Positions 1 to 11,400 of a DNA stretch of 64,000 nt are shown here, one piece after another (position 1 is the stretch's first letter; every line of letters starts with the position of its first letter). The notes under the pieces were generated by a model that was not told where the DNA came from, searched no databases, and saw nothing but the letters and a program-made list of their open reading frames with translations. Both the position numbers and the translations under genes were made by a program. The DNA is from Anaeramoeba flamelloides (lineage: Eukaryota; Metamonada; Anaeramoebidae): positions 2,914,001-2,978,000 of the forward strand of contig JANTQA010000026.1 of the NCBI GenBank assembly GCA_027625915.1, read 5' to 3'.

Positions 1-1999
1 ATCTTTTTAACATCAAAAAAAAATCATTAAATCAGAAGCTATATTTAAGTAACTTGATGTTTGGCTACTAATTGTTAAATATTTGGTTCAAATAAATGAT
101 TTAATAATATGATTAAACATTTGCTAACAAAGCTCAACCAAGAAGAAGGGATATTACACTTTTTATTTGGTATTATTCCTGAAAACAAAATTTAAAAATT
201 AATTAAAGAAGAAATAAATTAAAATCAAAGAAGAATACATTATATTATGGGAAAAAAAATATAAAAAATTTTAAATCTTCTTGATTAACCCAAAAAATTT
301 ATTGAAAGATCTCTAAAATAATCAAATATTTTCAACCAATTTTTAATCATAGATTAATCATCAAAAAACAAAACCATAAGAATATATTAAAAAAAATTCT
401 ATTGTGTTGAATTCCCTATTTTATCCTTAATCATTTATTTTTTCTCTTATTTAAAGATCTAAGTTTGATTTGTCATATTCCATTTAAGTACCCCCAAAAA
501 AATCTTATATTTCTCTTTTTTTACCAAATAGTAAGATAAAAACAACTTTTTTCAACATATTAAAAGAAAATTTCTTTGTAAAAAAATGTATTTTATTTAA
601 GTTGATCACGTTTTTTAGTTTGTACTATTCACAAACATCCTTTATCAAGTATTTACAAATACACTTAAAAAGATATTTATTTAAATAGTTTTTGTTTAGA
701 ATCATTTTTTAATATGAAGTACAAATAGCTCTTTCAAATTAATTAATTTCTTAATAAATTAATACTATTCTTGATTAGTATTCAGTCAGAAATGTATATA
801 TAATATAAAAATAAAAAAAACTTGAAAAAATCTTTTATTTTAATATTTGGATAAAAGATTATATGTACCTTAAACCACCATAAAACCTTGGTATTCGTAT
901 TGTGTATTAAGAATACATTTGTAACATGAGACCTTAAGGACTACGTTCCCACCCTTGGGGGGGTTGATTAATTGTGTTATTTCACTTTCACTTCTCACAA
1001 AAAATTTTATCATGGAAGAAATTGGATAAAAAAAAAAAAACATTTTTTGTCATCTTTTAACCTTTTCATCAAGAATAGTTTTCTTTGTTGTTCAATGAAA
1101 AGGAAAATTGAAAATAACAAAAAAAATAATTGCAAAAAATTGGCTTTTGGGGATTTTCAAGTGCATTTCAAATTAAGAACATTTGAAACTTGTACAAGCA
1201 AATTTAAAAAAATATTTAGAACAGCTCTAGAAAATAGTGTGAGTTCCGAAAGTTGAAATGGAAATTCTAAAATATTAAAATCAAAATTTAGCATGATCTA
1301 ACAGGTAAAAATTGGGAAATTGTTGAAATTGTGAAAATTTCACATTTTTTCGAAAAGAAATTCTCCTTGTACAAATATTACTTGGATTATATAAATATTT
1401 CAAGGGTGATTTTATACATTATTTCACTGTTTTCACTTAAAAACTAGTCCTTAAATTAAAAGCCTTGAATTTTTTTCGTAATTTTAAATCTTTTTTACCC
1501 AGATCAAACATTTTTGAAAAAACAAAGTAATCGGTTAAATAAAAATAGTTTCATTTTCGAAATTACCTTATTTCGGGATGTTACTCAATAAAAAAAATAA
1601 AGAGTGCTAATCTGAATGAATGAAAAACTGTTAGGTTTTCAAACATAATCAAAAAATACTTACAAACAAAGGGATGACAAAAAAATTCAAAAAAATTAAC
1701 CTTTTTCATTTCATTTCTTCAAGAATAGAGAAAAAAAGTGGATGTTGTCATTAGAAAGCAAATATGTTCCCAGAATTTTGTATTTACAATTTTGAAATTT
1801 AGGAGGTTATTAAAAATTCAAAAACATTTACATAATTATCTATTTTTAAAACTCTCTTAATCTTTTCGGTTGTGAATTGTCTGGAGTTAATTTCCAAAAC
1901 CCTGCACACTATATAAATCCTAATGTTGAATTATTCAAATAATACTAAACTGTAATAAAAAACCTTCAAAAATTATTTCATTTTTTTTTTTTATTTTAG

Positions 2000-2285
2000 T
2001 TGCTTTCTAATTTTATTCAACAAGATTCAAAAATGTGTAAGAAAATTAACGGTGAATTTACAATCATGGGGGGTACCATGCCACAAGTTGGACAAGTTCT
2101 CTTGTTTTTTTTTATCTTTTATCTATGCTTGGGATTATTTTTTTTTGCAATGTTGCAAATGTGGCTTGCGATCAAATTTTAAGGTTTTTTATGTTTAATT
2201 TGTAGATCTTTCACAGAACAAATACCACAAACCGAAGTCTGCCAAAACACACCAAAATACAATTCAACAATACAATAACCAAACC
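2000..2285 (+). other. Possible decayed or terminal exon, unrecognised
   Basis: A T-rich stretch ending in TAG at about 1999 is followed by an open stretch with better codon variety than its surroundings, including GGTMPQVGQ. A second candidate acceptor (TTTGTAG near 2205) precedes another short open stretch rich in Thr, Gln and Asn. No donor with a good GTAAGT-like match joins them and no family is recognised. It may be a fossil exon, part of an unknown repeat, or chance. Confidence 0.15.
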
Positions 2286-2827
2286 TAAAAAAAAAACAAA
2301 AAAATTATAATAAAAAAAAAAACAAATAAAAAAAAAATATTCTCCAAATTAAAAGAGAAAAAATTCTGAAAAAAAAAAAATTTATTCTATTGAAGCACGA
2401 TCGCTAAAAATTTCAGAAATGTGATTATTAATTTTTTATTCATTTTTTTTTGTTTAAAATTTTCTTTTTTAAAATAAACTAAACTTTGATTTTTCTTTTT
2501 GAAATCCGATCTTTTTTTTGTTCATTTTTCGAAACTTTTTGTTTTGAATTAAATTTAACCCAATTTTCTTTTGGTTTCTTAAAAAACTGAAATTCAATCT
2601 TAAGATCTGTTTAACTAGAATCAGAAGAACAGTTTTGGTTTGAACAATTAATGATGAAGGCTCATTTGGCAAGAATGAAAAAAATGGTTGATAAATTTAA
2701 TATCAAAACAATACTCTCATAAACATAAAAAGTAACTCAAAAGTAGAAACACGAAATGGGTAGCTGTGTGTAAAATTCGAGAAACATAAAGACACTCTTT
2801 CTAAGTGATAAAATACCTATATTACAA

Positions 2828-3130
2828 CAGCTTTTGAAAAAAAATACTGTTATTTTCCAATTAATAAATGAAAATTTTTATTTCAATTTCCAAAATGAAT
2901 ATTAATTATAACAGCTACAATCAAATTAACAGAGTAAAAATTTTGTCTGAGAGCCAAGTAAGGATGTTAAATTTATTGTCTAAAAATATCATTTCTAAAT
3001 GATTTAGAAAAATATTTTAGTTTTTCATCAAATAATAATTATATAAAACTTTTGAAGAATATGAACTAAAAATTTTCATTTTTTCATTGGAAAATAATAA
3101 TAGTAGAAAAATTGTTTTTGAAACAATTGT
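2828..3130. repeat. Inverted-repeat (foldback) element, about 300 bp
   Basis: The left arm at about 2833-2885 (TACTGTTATTTTCCAAT followed by an AAATTTTTA-type stretch) is matched in reverse complement by about 3061-3125. The two arms could fold over a central loop of about 170 bases. No coding capacity is visible. The same layout (long arms, short spacer) is seen in other foldback families in this window, but I did not find a second copy of this one. Confidence 0.45.
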
Positions 3131-3328
3131 CATTTTAATGGATTAGCGACTACCCGAGAGAAGTCTTATATTAAAGTAGTTGCTCTTGATAGACTGATGA
3201 CTAATGTTATTTAACTTGTTCAAAATAATAATCAATCTATCAAAAAACAAGAAAAAAAATTACGATTTTCCAAACCAATAGCAAACCTCTTTAACAGGCT
3301 ATTTTTTTTTTCAAAATATTTAGATGAA

Positions 3329-3550
3329 ATAAAGGGATTTGCGTCTATCAAATTTAAATGAACCTAAGATAAAAGTATGTTTTTATTGGATGTAATTGTA
3401 TTCGTAGTACATGTTTTAAATATCTCTAATAAATCCATTAGTAAAATAGTAGCTATTTGTTGATCTTTATAAATCAAAAATGATCCTTGAATTAGTAAAA
3501 AAAACCAAATCTAAAAATTATCCTATTATTTGAATTAAAATCAAATCAAA
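3329..3550 (+). repeat. Degraded fragment of repeat family G
   Basis: The stretch starting AAAGGGATTTGCGTCTATC and continuing through an AAAGTATGTTTTTATTGG-like block aligns with the left end of the complete G element at 45084-45836 (TTAAGGGATTAGCGTCTACC). A second very short G-like piece lies near 3140-3190 (GGATTAGCGACTACCC). No matching opposite end was found nearby, so these are remnants. Confidence 0.4.
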
Positions 3551-4695
3551 AATATTAAAAATATAACCACAATTGAAACACCTACTATTTTTTAAAATTT
3601 GAGATTGTTATTTTAAACATTAAGAAAAGTGATTTTCTGAATTATTTGTTGTTACGATTGCCCTATTTAAGTAAAATTGATTTTAACAGTTTATTTATGT
3701 AATTAATTAAATTTCAAATAATTTCTATTTTATTTTTCTTAATTGTCAGTTAAAAAATAAGTTGAAAAAATTGAAAATTTTCTTGAGCTTAGTAAAAGAG
3801 ATTAATAAAAACCATGAAATAAAAATGATTAAATAAAGAAAAGATCATTATTTTCAAAAAATTAATAGAATAGAGCCAATGGATATAAAAGAGATATTTT
3901 CTTTTCAAAAGATACATTATTAACAAAACAATCAAAAAAATAAATTAGTTTAAGATTTTTAAAAAAATAAAATTTAACAAAATTTATCCACAAAAAAAAA
4001 GAAAAATGATAAGGGACTAATCTCTATTATTTTTTTTTTGACCAATTTCAAAATAAGGATTCCTTATCTAGAAATATTTTTAATATGAAAATAAACAGGG
4101 GTCTTTCAAATCAAAGTAATTGGCAAAAAATTTTCTCAATTTATATTAAATTTAGGTAAAAAATTTAATTGAGGCTATTCCCTTAAAGGTATTTTTATTT
4201 TCTATAATATAATTCAACAAAGTTATTATTATTGGATTAACAATCCCACCTGAAGAAATATTTTTTTTTTAATTAAAGATAATAATATTTTATTTACTCA
4301 CAAAGCAGAGTAACAAGGAACAGCCATAATTTATTGACCTCTATCAATTAATAAGACATTAACAAGATTTTTTCTCAAATTGATTTATATGGGAATTGAA
4401 GGCTAAAGTTGATTGTATCAGATTTTCAATTTGGATTCTTATTACTACAGATACTTGGATAACTCTATTAAATGTAAGTATTTAGAATTTGAGTAGATTA
4501 AAACTGAATACAAAAAGGAAGAATCTTTTGTTGTGATAATTAATATTAAAAAAAAAATAATATCAGATTAGTCACTTGTTTGTACGCTGTGATCTAGAAA
4601 AATCTATTTGAAATGAAAAAGTTCTAATTTAGCTAAAAATTACTATCTAAAAGTTGGGTTAGCCGTTTATTAAGGAAATGTGTTATCAACTTTAC

Positions 4696-4894
4696 TACCA
4701 GTCCCACTTCAAAGACACAAACTTTCAACGAAATTTAAGGTGAAATAAAATACTTAAATTAAAGCACATTTTCTGTATTTCAAATAAAATAATTTGTAAA
4801 AAAAAAAAATTCCAAAAAATGTGCCTTAATTTTAGATTATTCTGCTCATTAAATTTTGTTCACTCTTTGTACTTTAAAATTTTAACTGACTGTA
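4696..4894 (+). mobile_element. MITE family A, copy 1 (degraded)
   Basis: It starts TACCAGTCCCACTTC and continues with an ACACAAACTTTCAACG block; it ends AACTGACTGTA. These match the ends of the better preserved copy at 27218-27419. The inverted ends and flanking TA are what Tc1/mariner-type MITEs show. It is non-coding, about 199 bases, with several mismatches to the consensus end, so it is an older copy. Confidence 0.6.
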
Positions 4895-5071
4895 TTTTAC
4901 TTTGTATTTCAATGTAATAGAAGTAACCACAAAAACAAATCTATATTAAGACAGTGTTGTTAACTTGGTGAGATATACAAATACTTTACTTTTGCAAAAG
5001 ACGCTCTATTTTTGAAGATTTTCTTGGTCAAAAGTATTTAATACCTTATTTTTCGGAATTAACTTATCTCA

Positions 5072-5270
5072 TACAGTCATTTCACTTTTAAGACACAAAC
5101 TTTGAACAAAATTTAAGTAACAAAAAAATCTCAAATTAAAACACATTTTTTGGATTTTTTTTTTATATCGACTTATTTTATGAGGATTAGGATTTTGTTC
5201 CTTAATTTGAGATTTTTTTGCACTTTAAATTTCATTGAAAATTTATTTCTTAAAAGTGGAACTGACTGTA
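5072..5270 (+). mobile_element. MITE family A, copy 2
   Basis: It starts TACAGTCATTTCACTTTTAA and ends AAAAGTGGAACTGACTGTA, an inverted pair flanked by TA. Internally it has the ACACAAACTTTGAAC and CTCAAATTAAAACAC blocks shared by the other copies. It lies 170 bases upstream of the RCC1-gene start codon, so it may overlap that gene's promoter or 5' leader. Confidence 0.7.
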
Positions 5271-5440
5271 ATAGTTATAGTTAAAAAACCTATTTCATAT
5301 TTTCTCATCAACTTTCAGTCTGTTTTAAGACTACACTTTCAACCAATCTTTTACAAAACAAGCTTTGAGCTCTAATCTCATTATAAAAATTTTGGAACAA
5401 ACGATAACTCATTTTTTTATTTTTCTTCTAACCAATTTCG

Positions 5441-8400
5441 ATGGCTTATTGGTTTGCATTTGGAGATAACCATAAAGGTCTTCTTGGGATCAAACGTGAT
5501 CGAGAAGTCTTAGAATTAAAAGAATTACAAGTTGTTCCACAAGGTACTGTAAAGCAGATCGTATCAACACGTTCTGCAACTGTTTTCCTAACCTCCACTG
5601 GAGAATTGTACTCTATTTATGCAGCAGGATCCCCTGACGAAACTGTTTTACGAAAATTTGATACAGAAAAAATTGCTTCTGTAATTTCTGGAAATGCTCA
5701 CTTTATTGCACTTTCTCAAAATAATTCTATATACACTTGGGGTGTTGGTAAATATTATTTTTTCAAAATTGTTTTTTTTCGTTTTAATTTAATTCAATAA
5801 ACAAAAAAAAAACCAAAATGAAGAAAAAAAACCAAAAACAAAAAAACAACTTTTTTTTTCCCTTTATCCCAAATCGATCATTTTTTAAAATAGGCGCTGT
5901 TGGGCAGCTAGGTCACGGAACTAAACAAAGCCTAAAAGAACCAAAAAAGCTTATGTTTTTTGAAAATAAAGATCCTTTTAAAATTGCTGCTTCTTTTTCT
6001 ACTTCTTTTGTTCTCTGTGAAAATGGAAACCTCTTTGGTTTTGGGTAACAAATTCAGAACAATTTTTAATTTTTTCTACGCTTTTTTTTCATTCTAAAAT
6101 GGAATGTGTTTGAGTGGCGAAATATTAATATTAATTTTTTTTTTTTTTTTTTTTTCATAAAATGAAATAGAAATGGTTTTTTTGGAGAACTTGGTAATGG
6201 AAAAAATTATTCTTTATTAAAGCCTGCTCTGGTTCAACAAAAGATTACAAATTTATATTTTGGATTATCGTATCATGTTTTTGCAGAATACCAAAACGGT
6301 GAAAAGAAAGGATGGGGAAGGAATGATTCTGTAAATATTTTTCTGATTTCTCAAATTGTTTTTGTTTTTTTTTTTTTGTTTTGGATACTCCTGAGTTAAA
6401 CATCTATTAAGAAAAACCATTTTCAGTAAAATTTTTATTTTATATTAACATGTAAATTAAATTAATACTTTTTAATCATTTGATTTACATACTATTTGTT
6501 GTAAAATAAATTGAACAAAATTTTCATTCAACTTTCCAAAATAAGATTTGAAAAGTTCGTAAAATTTCAATTTTAATTCTCAAAAGAAACTTAAATTCAT
6601 GATTTTCGTCTGTTAGAATTGGGGACTTTGGGTTTATTTAAATTATTGGCATGGTGTGATTTTTATGGAAAGCTGAATGAAAATTTTGATCTTTTTATTT
6701 TACAATTAACAGTAAAGATAATGAAACATTTGCTCTCTTTTTAGATAGATTATTTTTCTACTGGTATTTGCATCACAAATGGGAAAAATAAATTATAGTA
6801 ATTCCATCTTTTTTTCTTTTAAAAATCGAGCTTTCACAGAAGTAGGTTGTAATTTGTGATCTCTGTTTGGAAAAAGAAATGAAAATAAAGTATAGTTGTG
6901 AAAAAAATACCGGACATGAAAATAATCCCTGACAAGATTTTCAATTATGATTATTAGGAAAATTGTTCTGTAATTTCAAATATTTTCAATCAAATCCCTT
7001 TTTATAAATAACCTAAATTTTTTATGAACTTAGTAATAAACCTACGAAAGCTCATCAAAGTAAGGTGTCTATAGAAGACTCAAGTAATTTTTTGCTAACC
7101 AAAGTAGATCAACTTTTTTTGAAAAAACAATCGAGTTTTATTGAGGTTTATTAGAGTTTGGAAAATGATAATTTTTATTCTTAGTTTTTTTGATTGTTGA
7201 ATGCTGTTTTGAGCAAGTGTAATTTTATTAATCGTCATTCTAATAAGTGAATGAGTTTATTTCTAAAAAAGATTCTTAAAAAAAGGAATTTGATTGTAAA
7301 TAAAAGAAATTAGACAACAATGTTCCTAGTATTCACAATTAAAAATCTTGTCAGTGATTTTTTTCATGTTCGTTATTTTTTTCACTACTTTATTTTATTT
7401 TCATTTCTTTTACCAAACAGAGATCACAAATTACAACCTACTTCTGTGAAAACTCGATTTGTAAAAGAAAAAAAGATGGAAAATCTACTATAATTTTTTT
7501 TGTCACATTTATTATGCAAATACCAGTACTGTATTACCCTTTATTTGAGTTCGCGAATATTTCAAATAAGGTGGAAAAAACAAACTTGTTTGTTTTAAAT
7601 TTACTCTCAACAACAACAAAAACATATAATAAAACGAAAAAACAGTTTTTGTAAAAACCATTTGAATTCATTATTATTATTAATTTGTAAAATTAAGGAC
7701 TTTGCTGGCAATTCACCAAGTTGTCTTAAAAACCTTTCGATACAATCTCATTTAAATAGTGAAGCAAGGTTCATCAAAATATTCACCAATTGTGATCAAA
7801 AAATCATTTTAGGTGTATTTTTTTATAAAAAAAATTTAAAACTAATTTTTAGTTACCTAGGCTCAAGCACCCTTATTAAGAAATGTTAAAAATTAAAAAG
7901 AAAAATAATCACAATTTTCGAGCCTAAAAAACAACAATCATTTGAAAAACACTCTCAATAAACAACCCTAAATTTTGAATTTTGGATTGTCTCTGAGTTT
8001 TGACCATTTAATTTATGTTAAATTGTTCCATTGCAGTCAAGAAATCATAACAATTTTTACAAATGAATTGAGATTTTCTCAGAATGTTTTTTTTATTTTG
8101 GTTTTGGTTTTTTTGCTTTTTTCTTGACTTAGATTCCCCCAAACAACTCTTCTGGGAATAGATGTTTACTCTAATTTTTTTTTGAACAGAATGTCCATTA
8201 CCAAATGCCCAAAACATTTGCTTTTTTTTGCGTGACAATTTTTTTTGTTTGTATCTTTATAAAACCCAATTGTGAGTTTCAAGATAAATTGATTTGGGGT
8301 GTTGTTAAAAGGTTTGGTGAATTCTGTATTCCACGATCTAATGGAAATTAAATTTGCAAAAATTCGTCAGTTTTTTTATTTAAAAAAATACAAATTTATC

Positions 8401-11400
8401 AAGTCGGTCAATAAAAAAAAATGATCTTTTTGGAAATGTGGATTTTGTTGAATTTCTTTCCACGACCAAATAATTTTTTGTCAAGCTTTTATTAAATTTG
8501 TATTTGTTTGAAAATATCAAAGAATTATTAATCAAAAATTTTCAATCTTCTCCGTTTTGAACTTTTTGTGAAAAATTTAAAACCCTCTCAAGCTTAACTC
8601 ATATGACTACACACCCAAAAAAAAAGGAAAATTCATGACAATATATTGATTTTCTAATCAAAACAAGAATAAAAAAAAAACCTAATGGCGCTTTTTTCTT
8701 AATTTGGGAAATCAAAAGAAATTTTATTAATTTTTTTTTAATTTCTTGTTTATATCTCGAAAATATATTGATTTTCGAATCAAAAAAAAATAAAAAAAAA
8801 CTATCTAAAAAAGGTGAATTTTTAGCACTCACTCTTGCATGAAAAAAAAAAATAAACCACTTTAATTATTGAGTGGTTCTAATTTCGTATTTCTTATTGC
8901 ATTTATTTACTAAGATTTTTTTTACAAAAATTTAATTTTGGTGTGTCAAATATTTTGAATTGGAGTTTCTATATAAACCCCGTTTCAAAAATTTGGACAC
9001 ACCCAAAATCAAAAATAGACAAAAAAAAACCCAATTTATTGTATTTTCCCAAACCTAATACAAAACTACATTTAAGTTACAAGGTATTAATGTTTTTATA
9101 AGTAATCATTTTCATCCAAATAAAAGAAAAAAATTTAAAACTCAAAAATAAAAACAGGTGTGTCAAAAATAATGAAACGAGCGGAACAAAAAATGTATTG
9201 GTAAATTTGTTGAAATTTCACCAACAATTATTGATCGATAAAATGATAAGATACCATCTACCAATTGTATTTGATTTTCGAATTTAGCAAACTCAACACT
9301 AACCTTCTATCAACCATTGAAAAAAATTCCGAGATCTAACCAAACAGATTACGTAACTGCAAAAAAGGAAATGAAAACAAAACAAAAAAGACAAAAAATG
9401 AAATTGTTTGTAAAATCAAAATTCTTTCCAATTTGAATTTAAAGTGCAGTAATGATGTTCTTTCAACTGTATAAACTGTGTCCAAATTTTTGGAATCTAG
9501 TTTATATTGAATAAAGCTAATCAATAAAAGTGAATATCTACACAAAAACATACAATTATTATTATTCTCTACTATCATTGTGACTATTTTATAGAAATAA
9601 ACTTTAAGGGGTTAGCGCCACCCTAGATTCGTTTATAATCAAAGTATGTTGTAATTGGGTTTTATGATATTTCTGTGATTTCTGTGACTCTAAAAAATCT
9701 ATTCAAAATCTTATTGAACAATAAATTATAACATTTTTTATCAATGATTACTATTAAAAATTTTCATTAAAGAAATTTTTTTTTTTAATTCCTTTTTCCA
9801 AACCTAAAGAAGAGAAAACCAAATAAAAGTATTCCATTATTTAATAATTCATCTTTTGAACTTCCAAAAGTAAATATTTTTTAGATTTTATAATTTCAAA
9901 GATTTACTCAATAATCATCAACATAAAAACCCAAAGAATGATTTTTATTTTATTTCCTTTTTATAAAGATAAATCTACCTGTAAAATTAATGTATTTCCA
10001 AGAATTTCAGAAATAATTGGCCAAAATAATCTTTTTGTTATTTATTTTAATTTTTTAAAAAATTGAAATTTTTTTTTTTTTTTTTTTTTTATTTTTAAGG
10101 GAGGAAATCAATTTCCTCTTACAGCCCTAATTTCTAAATTTTTGTTTAGAAATCTCAATAAAGAATCATAATTCTCTTTATCATTAACTAATGATAAAAT
10201 AAACAATGAGTCTTTATTTCGAATAATATCAAAGATATTATTCTTATTATTTTTGTTAATTTGAATTAAATCTTTAATCCAAATTATTCGATTTTCTTTA
10301 TAGAATGGGCAGTCCCATAAAAAATGATCGATATCTTCATCTGTATCTAGGTTTAAATAATTTTTGCATAAGTTGCAAAATTTTGTTTTTGTTTTATTCT
10401 TATCATAAACATAAGAATATCTATTTAGATAATTTGTGAAATTTCTTAGTTTTAAGATGGAAGTAGATCCCTTCCATTTTAAATATTTTTGTTGTTTGTT
10501 TATATTGTTATTGTATCTAATAATTTTTAAATATTCCTGACCTTTCCAGCCAGTACTATTTATTATTAAGTTTTCTCTAAATTGATTAAGATTTGCGTTT
10601 AACAATTTTAGATTTTCCGCTTTCCAATTAATATTTTCGTTGTCTTTTTTGGAAAATTTTAATTTTTTTGATATATGTTCAAAAACAAGATTTTCTAATT
10701 TATTTTTGAGTTTAAATCTTCTTTTATATATCGAAATTCTTACTTGGTCTATTTTTGCTTCGGTTTTATAAATTATTCTGGGAGAGTGTGGATTAATTTT
10801 TAAAAATTTTGTTACTTTTTTATTTATCCAAACATCTATCGAGTTGAAATCATTTTGGGTTAGATTGAAAATAACTAATCCATAAAATAATTGGCTAATA
10901 CATATTGATTTAAACATTTGTAATTTTACTCCATTGGCTAATTGCTGTTGGCTAAAAATCATCTTGATTTTTTTAAAATTTGCTTTTACTTTTTTAAAGT
11001 TTTTTTGTTAAATGTTTCTCTTTTTCAAGCCAAATTCCTAAATACTTTATTTCCGATAATTGGTTTGATTTTAAAGTTTTATCTTTATTTGGGTTCATTC
11101 CAAATTCTTGAATAATTTTAAAAATTAATATTAATTTTTTATCAATTTCTGAAATTGGTCCTTCCATTATTAAAATTAAATCATCTGCAAACATTTGAAC
11201 ATGATGTACTAAATTTGTTATTTTTTCAATTAAAAAATGGCTGAAAAAATTGAAATTTTTAATCAACTAATCTAAATTTCAAGATAAATTTAAGAATGAT
11301 ATTTTTCAATTTTAAAGTCAGAATATTGATGATTCAACCTTTAAATTTGTGGCGAAATGCAGATTTTTTTCTGAAATTGTTGTGTTTTTTTACTAATACC

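Larger units (their letters stand above)
1..5440. other. Intergenic region upstream of the RCC1-repeat gene
   Basis: No gene can be supported in this 5.4 kb. It is AT-rich and full of stops in all frames. It holds a hairpin at about 2828-3130, remnants of the G repeat family near 3140-3190 and 3329-3550, and two copies of MITE family A at 4696-4894 and 5072-5270. A short GC-richer patch around 2000-2280 could be a decayed exon (listed separately). The two A copies lie 170-750 bases before the RCC1 start codon. Confidence 0.6.
10076..11243 (-). mobile_element. 5'-truncated non-LTR retrotransposon (LINE) inserted in element G
   Basis: The insertion is bounded by a 17-base direct repeat, AAAAAATTGAAATTTTT, at 10057-10073 and 11244-11260. 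Its minus-strand 3' end carries a poly(A) tail, seen as a T run at about 10070-10091. Target duplication, 3' poly(A) and 5' truncation are the hallmarks of target-primed reverse transcription. Only the end of the reverse transcriptase and the C-terminal region are present. Two open frames (10994-11243 and 10108-10962) are in different frames, so at least one small frameshift lies in the A-rich stretch between them. It looks young because the long C-terminal frame is otherwise open. Confidence 0.85.

Noticed and set aside
972-1256. 94-residue frame near the left end
   Set aside because: Low-complexity Lys/Phe/Asn content, no motif and no splice context; chance in AT-rich DNA.
8008-8238. 76-residue minus-strand frame in the RCC1 intron with the words WAFGNG
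   Set aside because: WAFGNG recalls an RCC1 repeat, but nothing around it continues the repeat, and Lys/Asn runs dominate. It is probably chance.
10108-11243. Group II intron or host telomerase reverse transcriptase
   Set aside because: The C2HC motif after the RT, poly(A) tail and target duplication fit a non-LTR retrotransposon.
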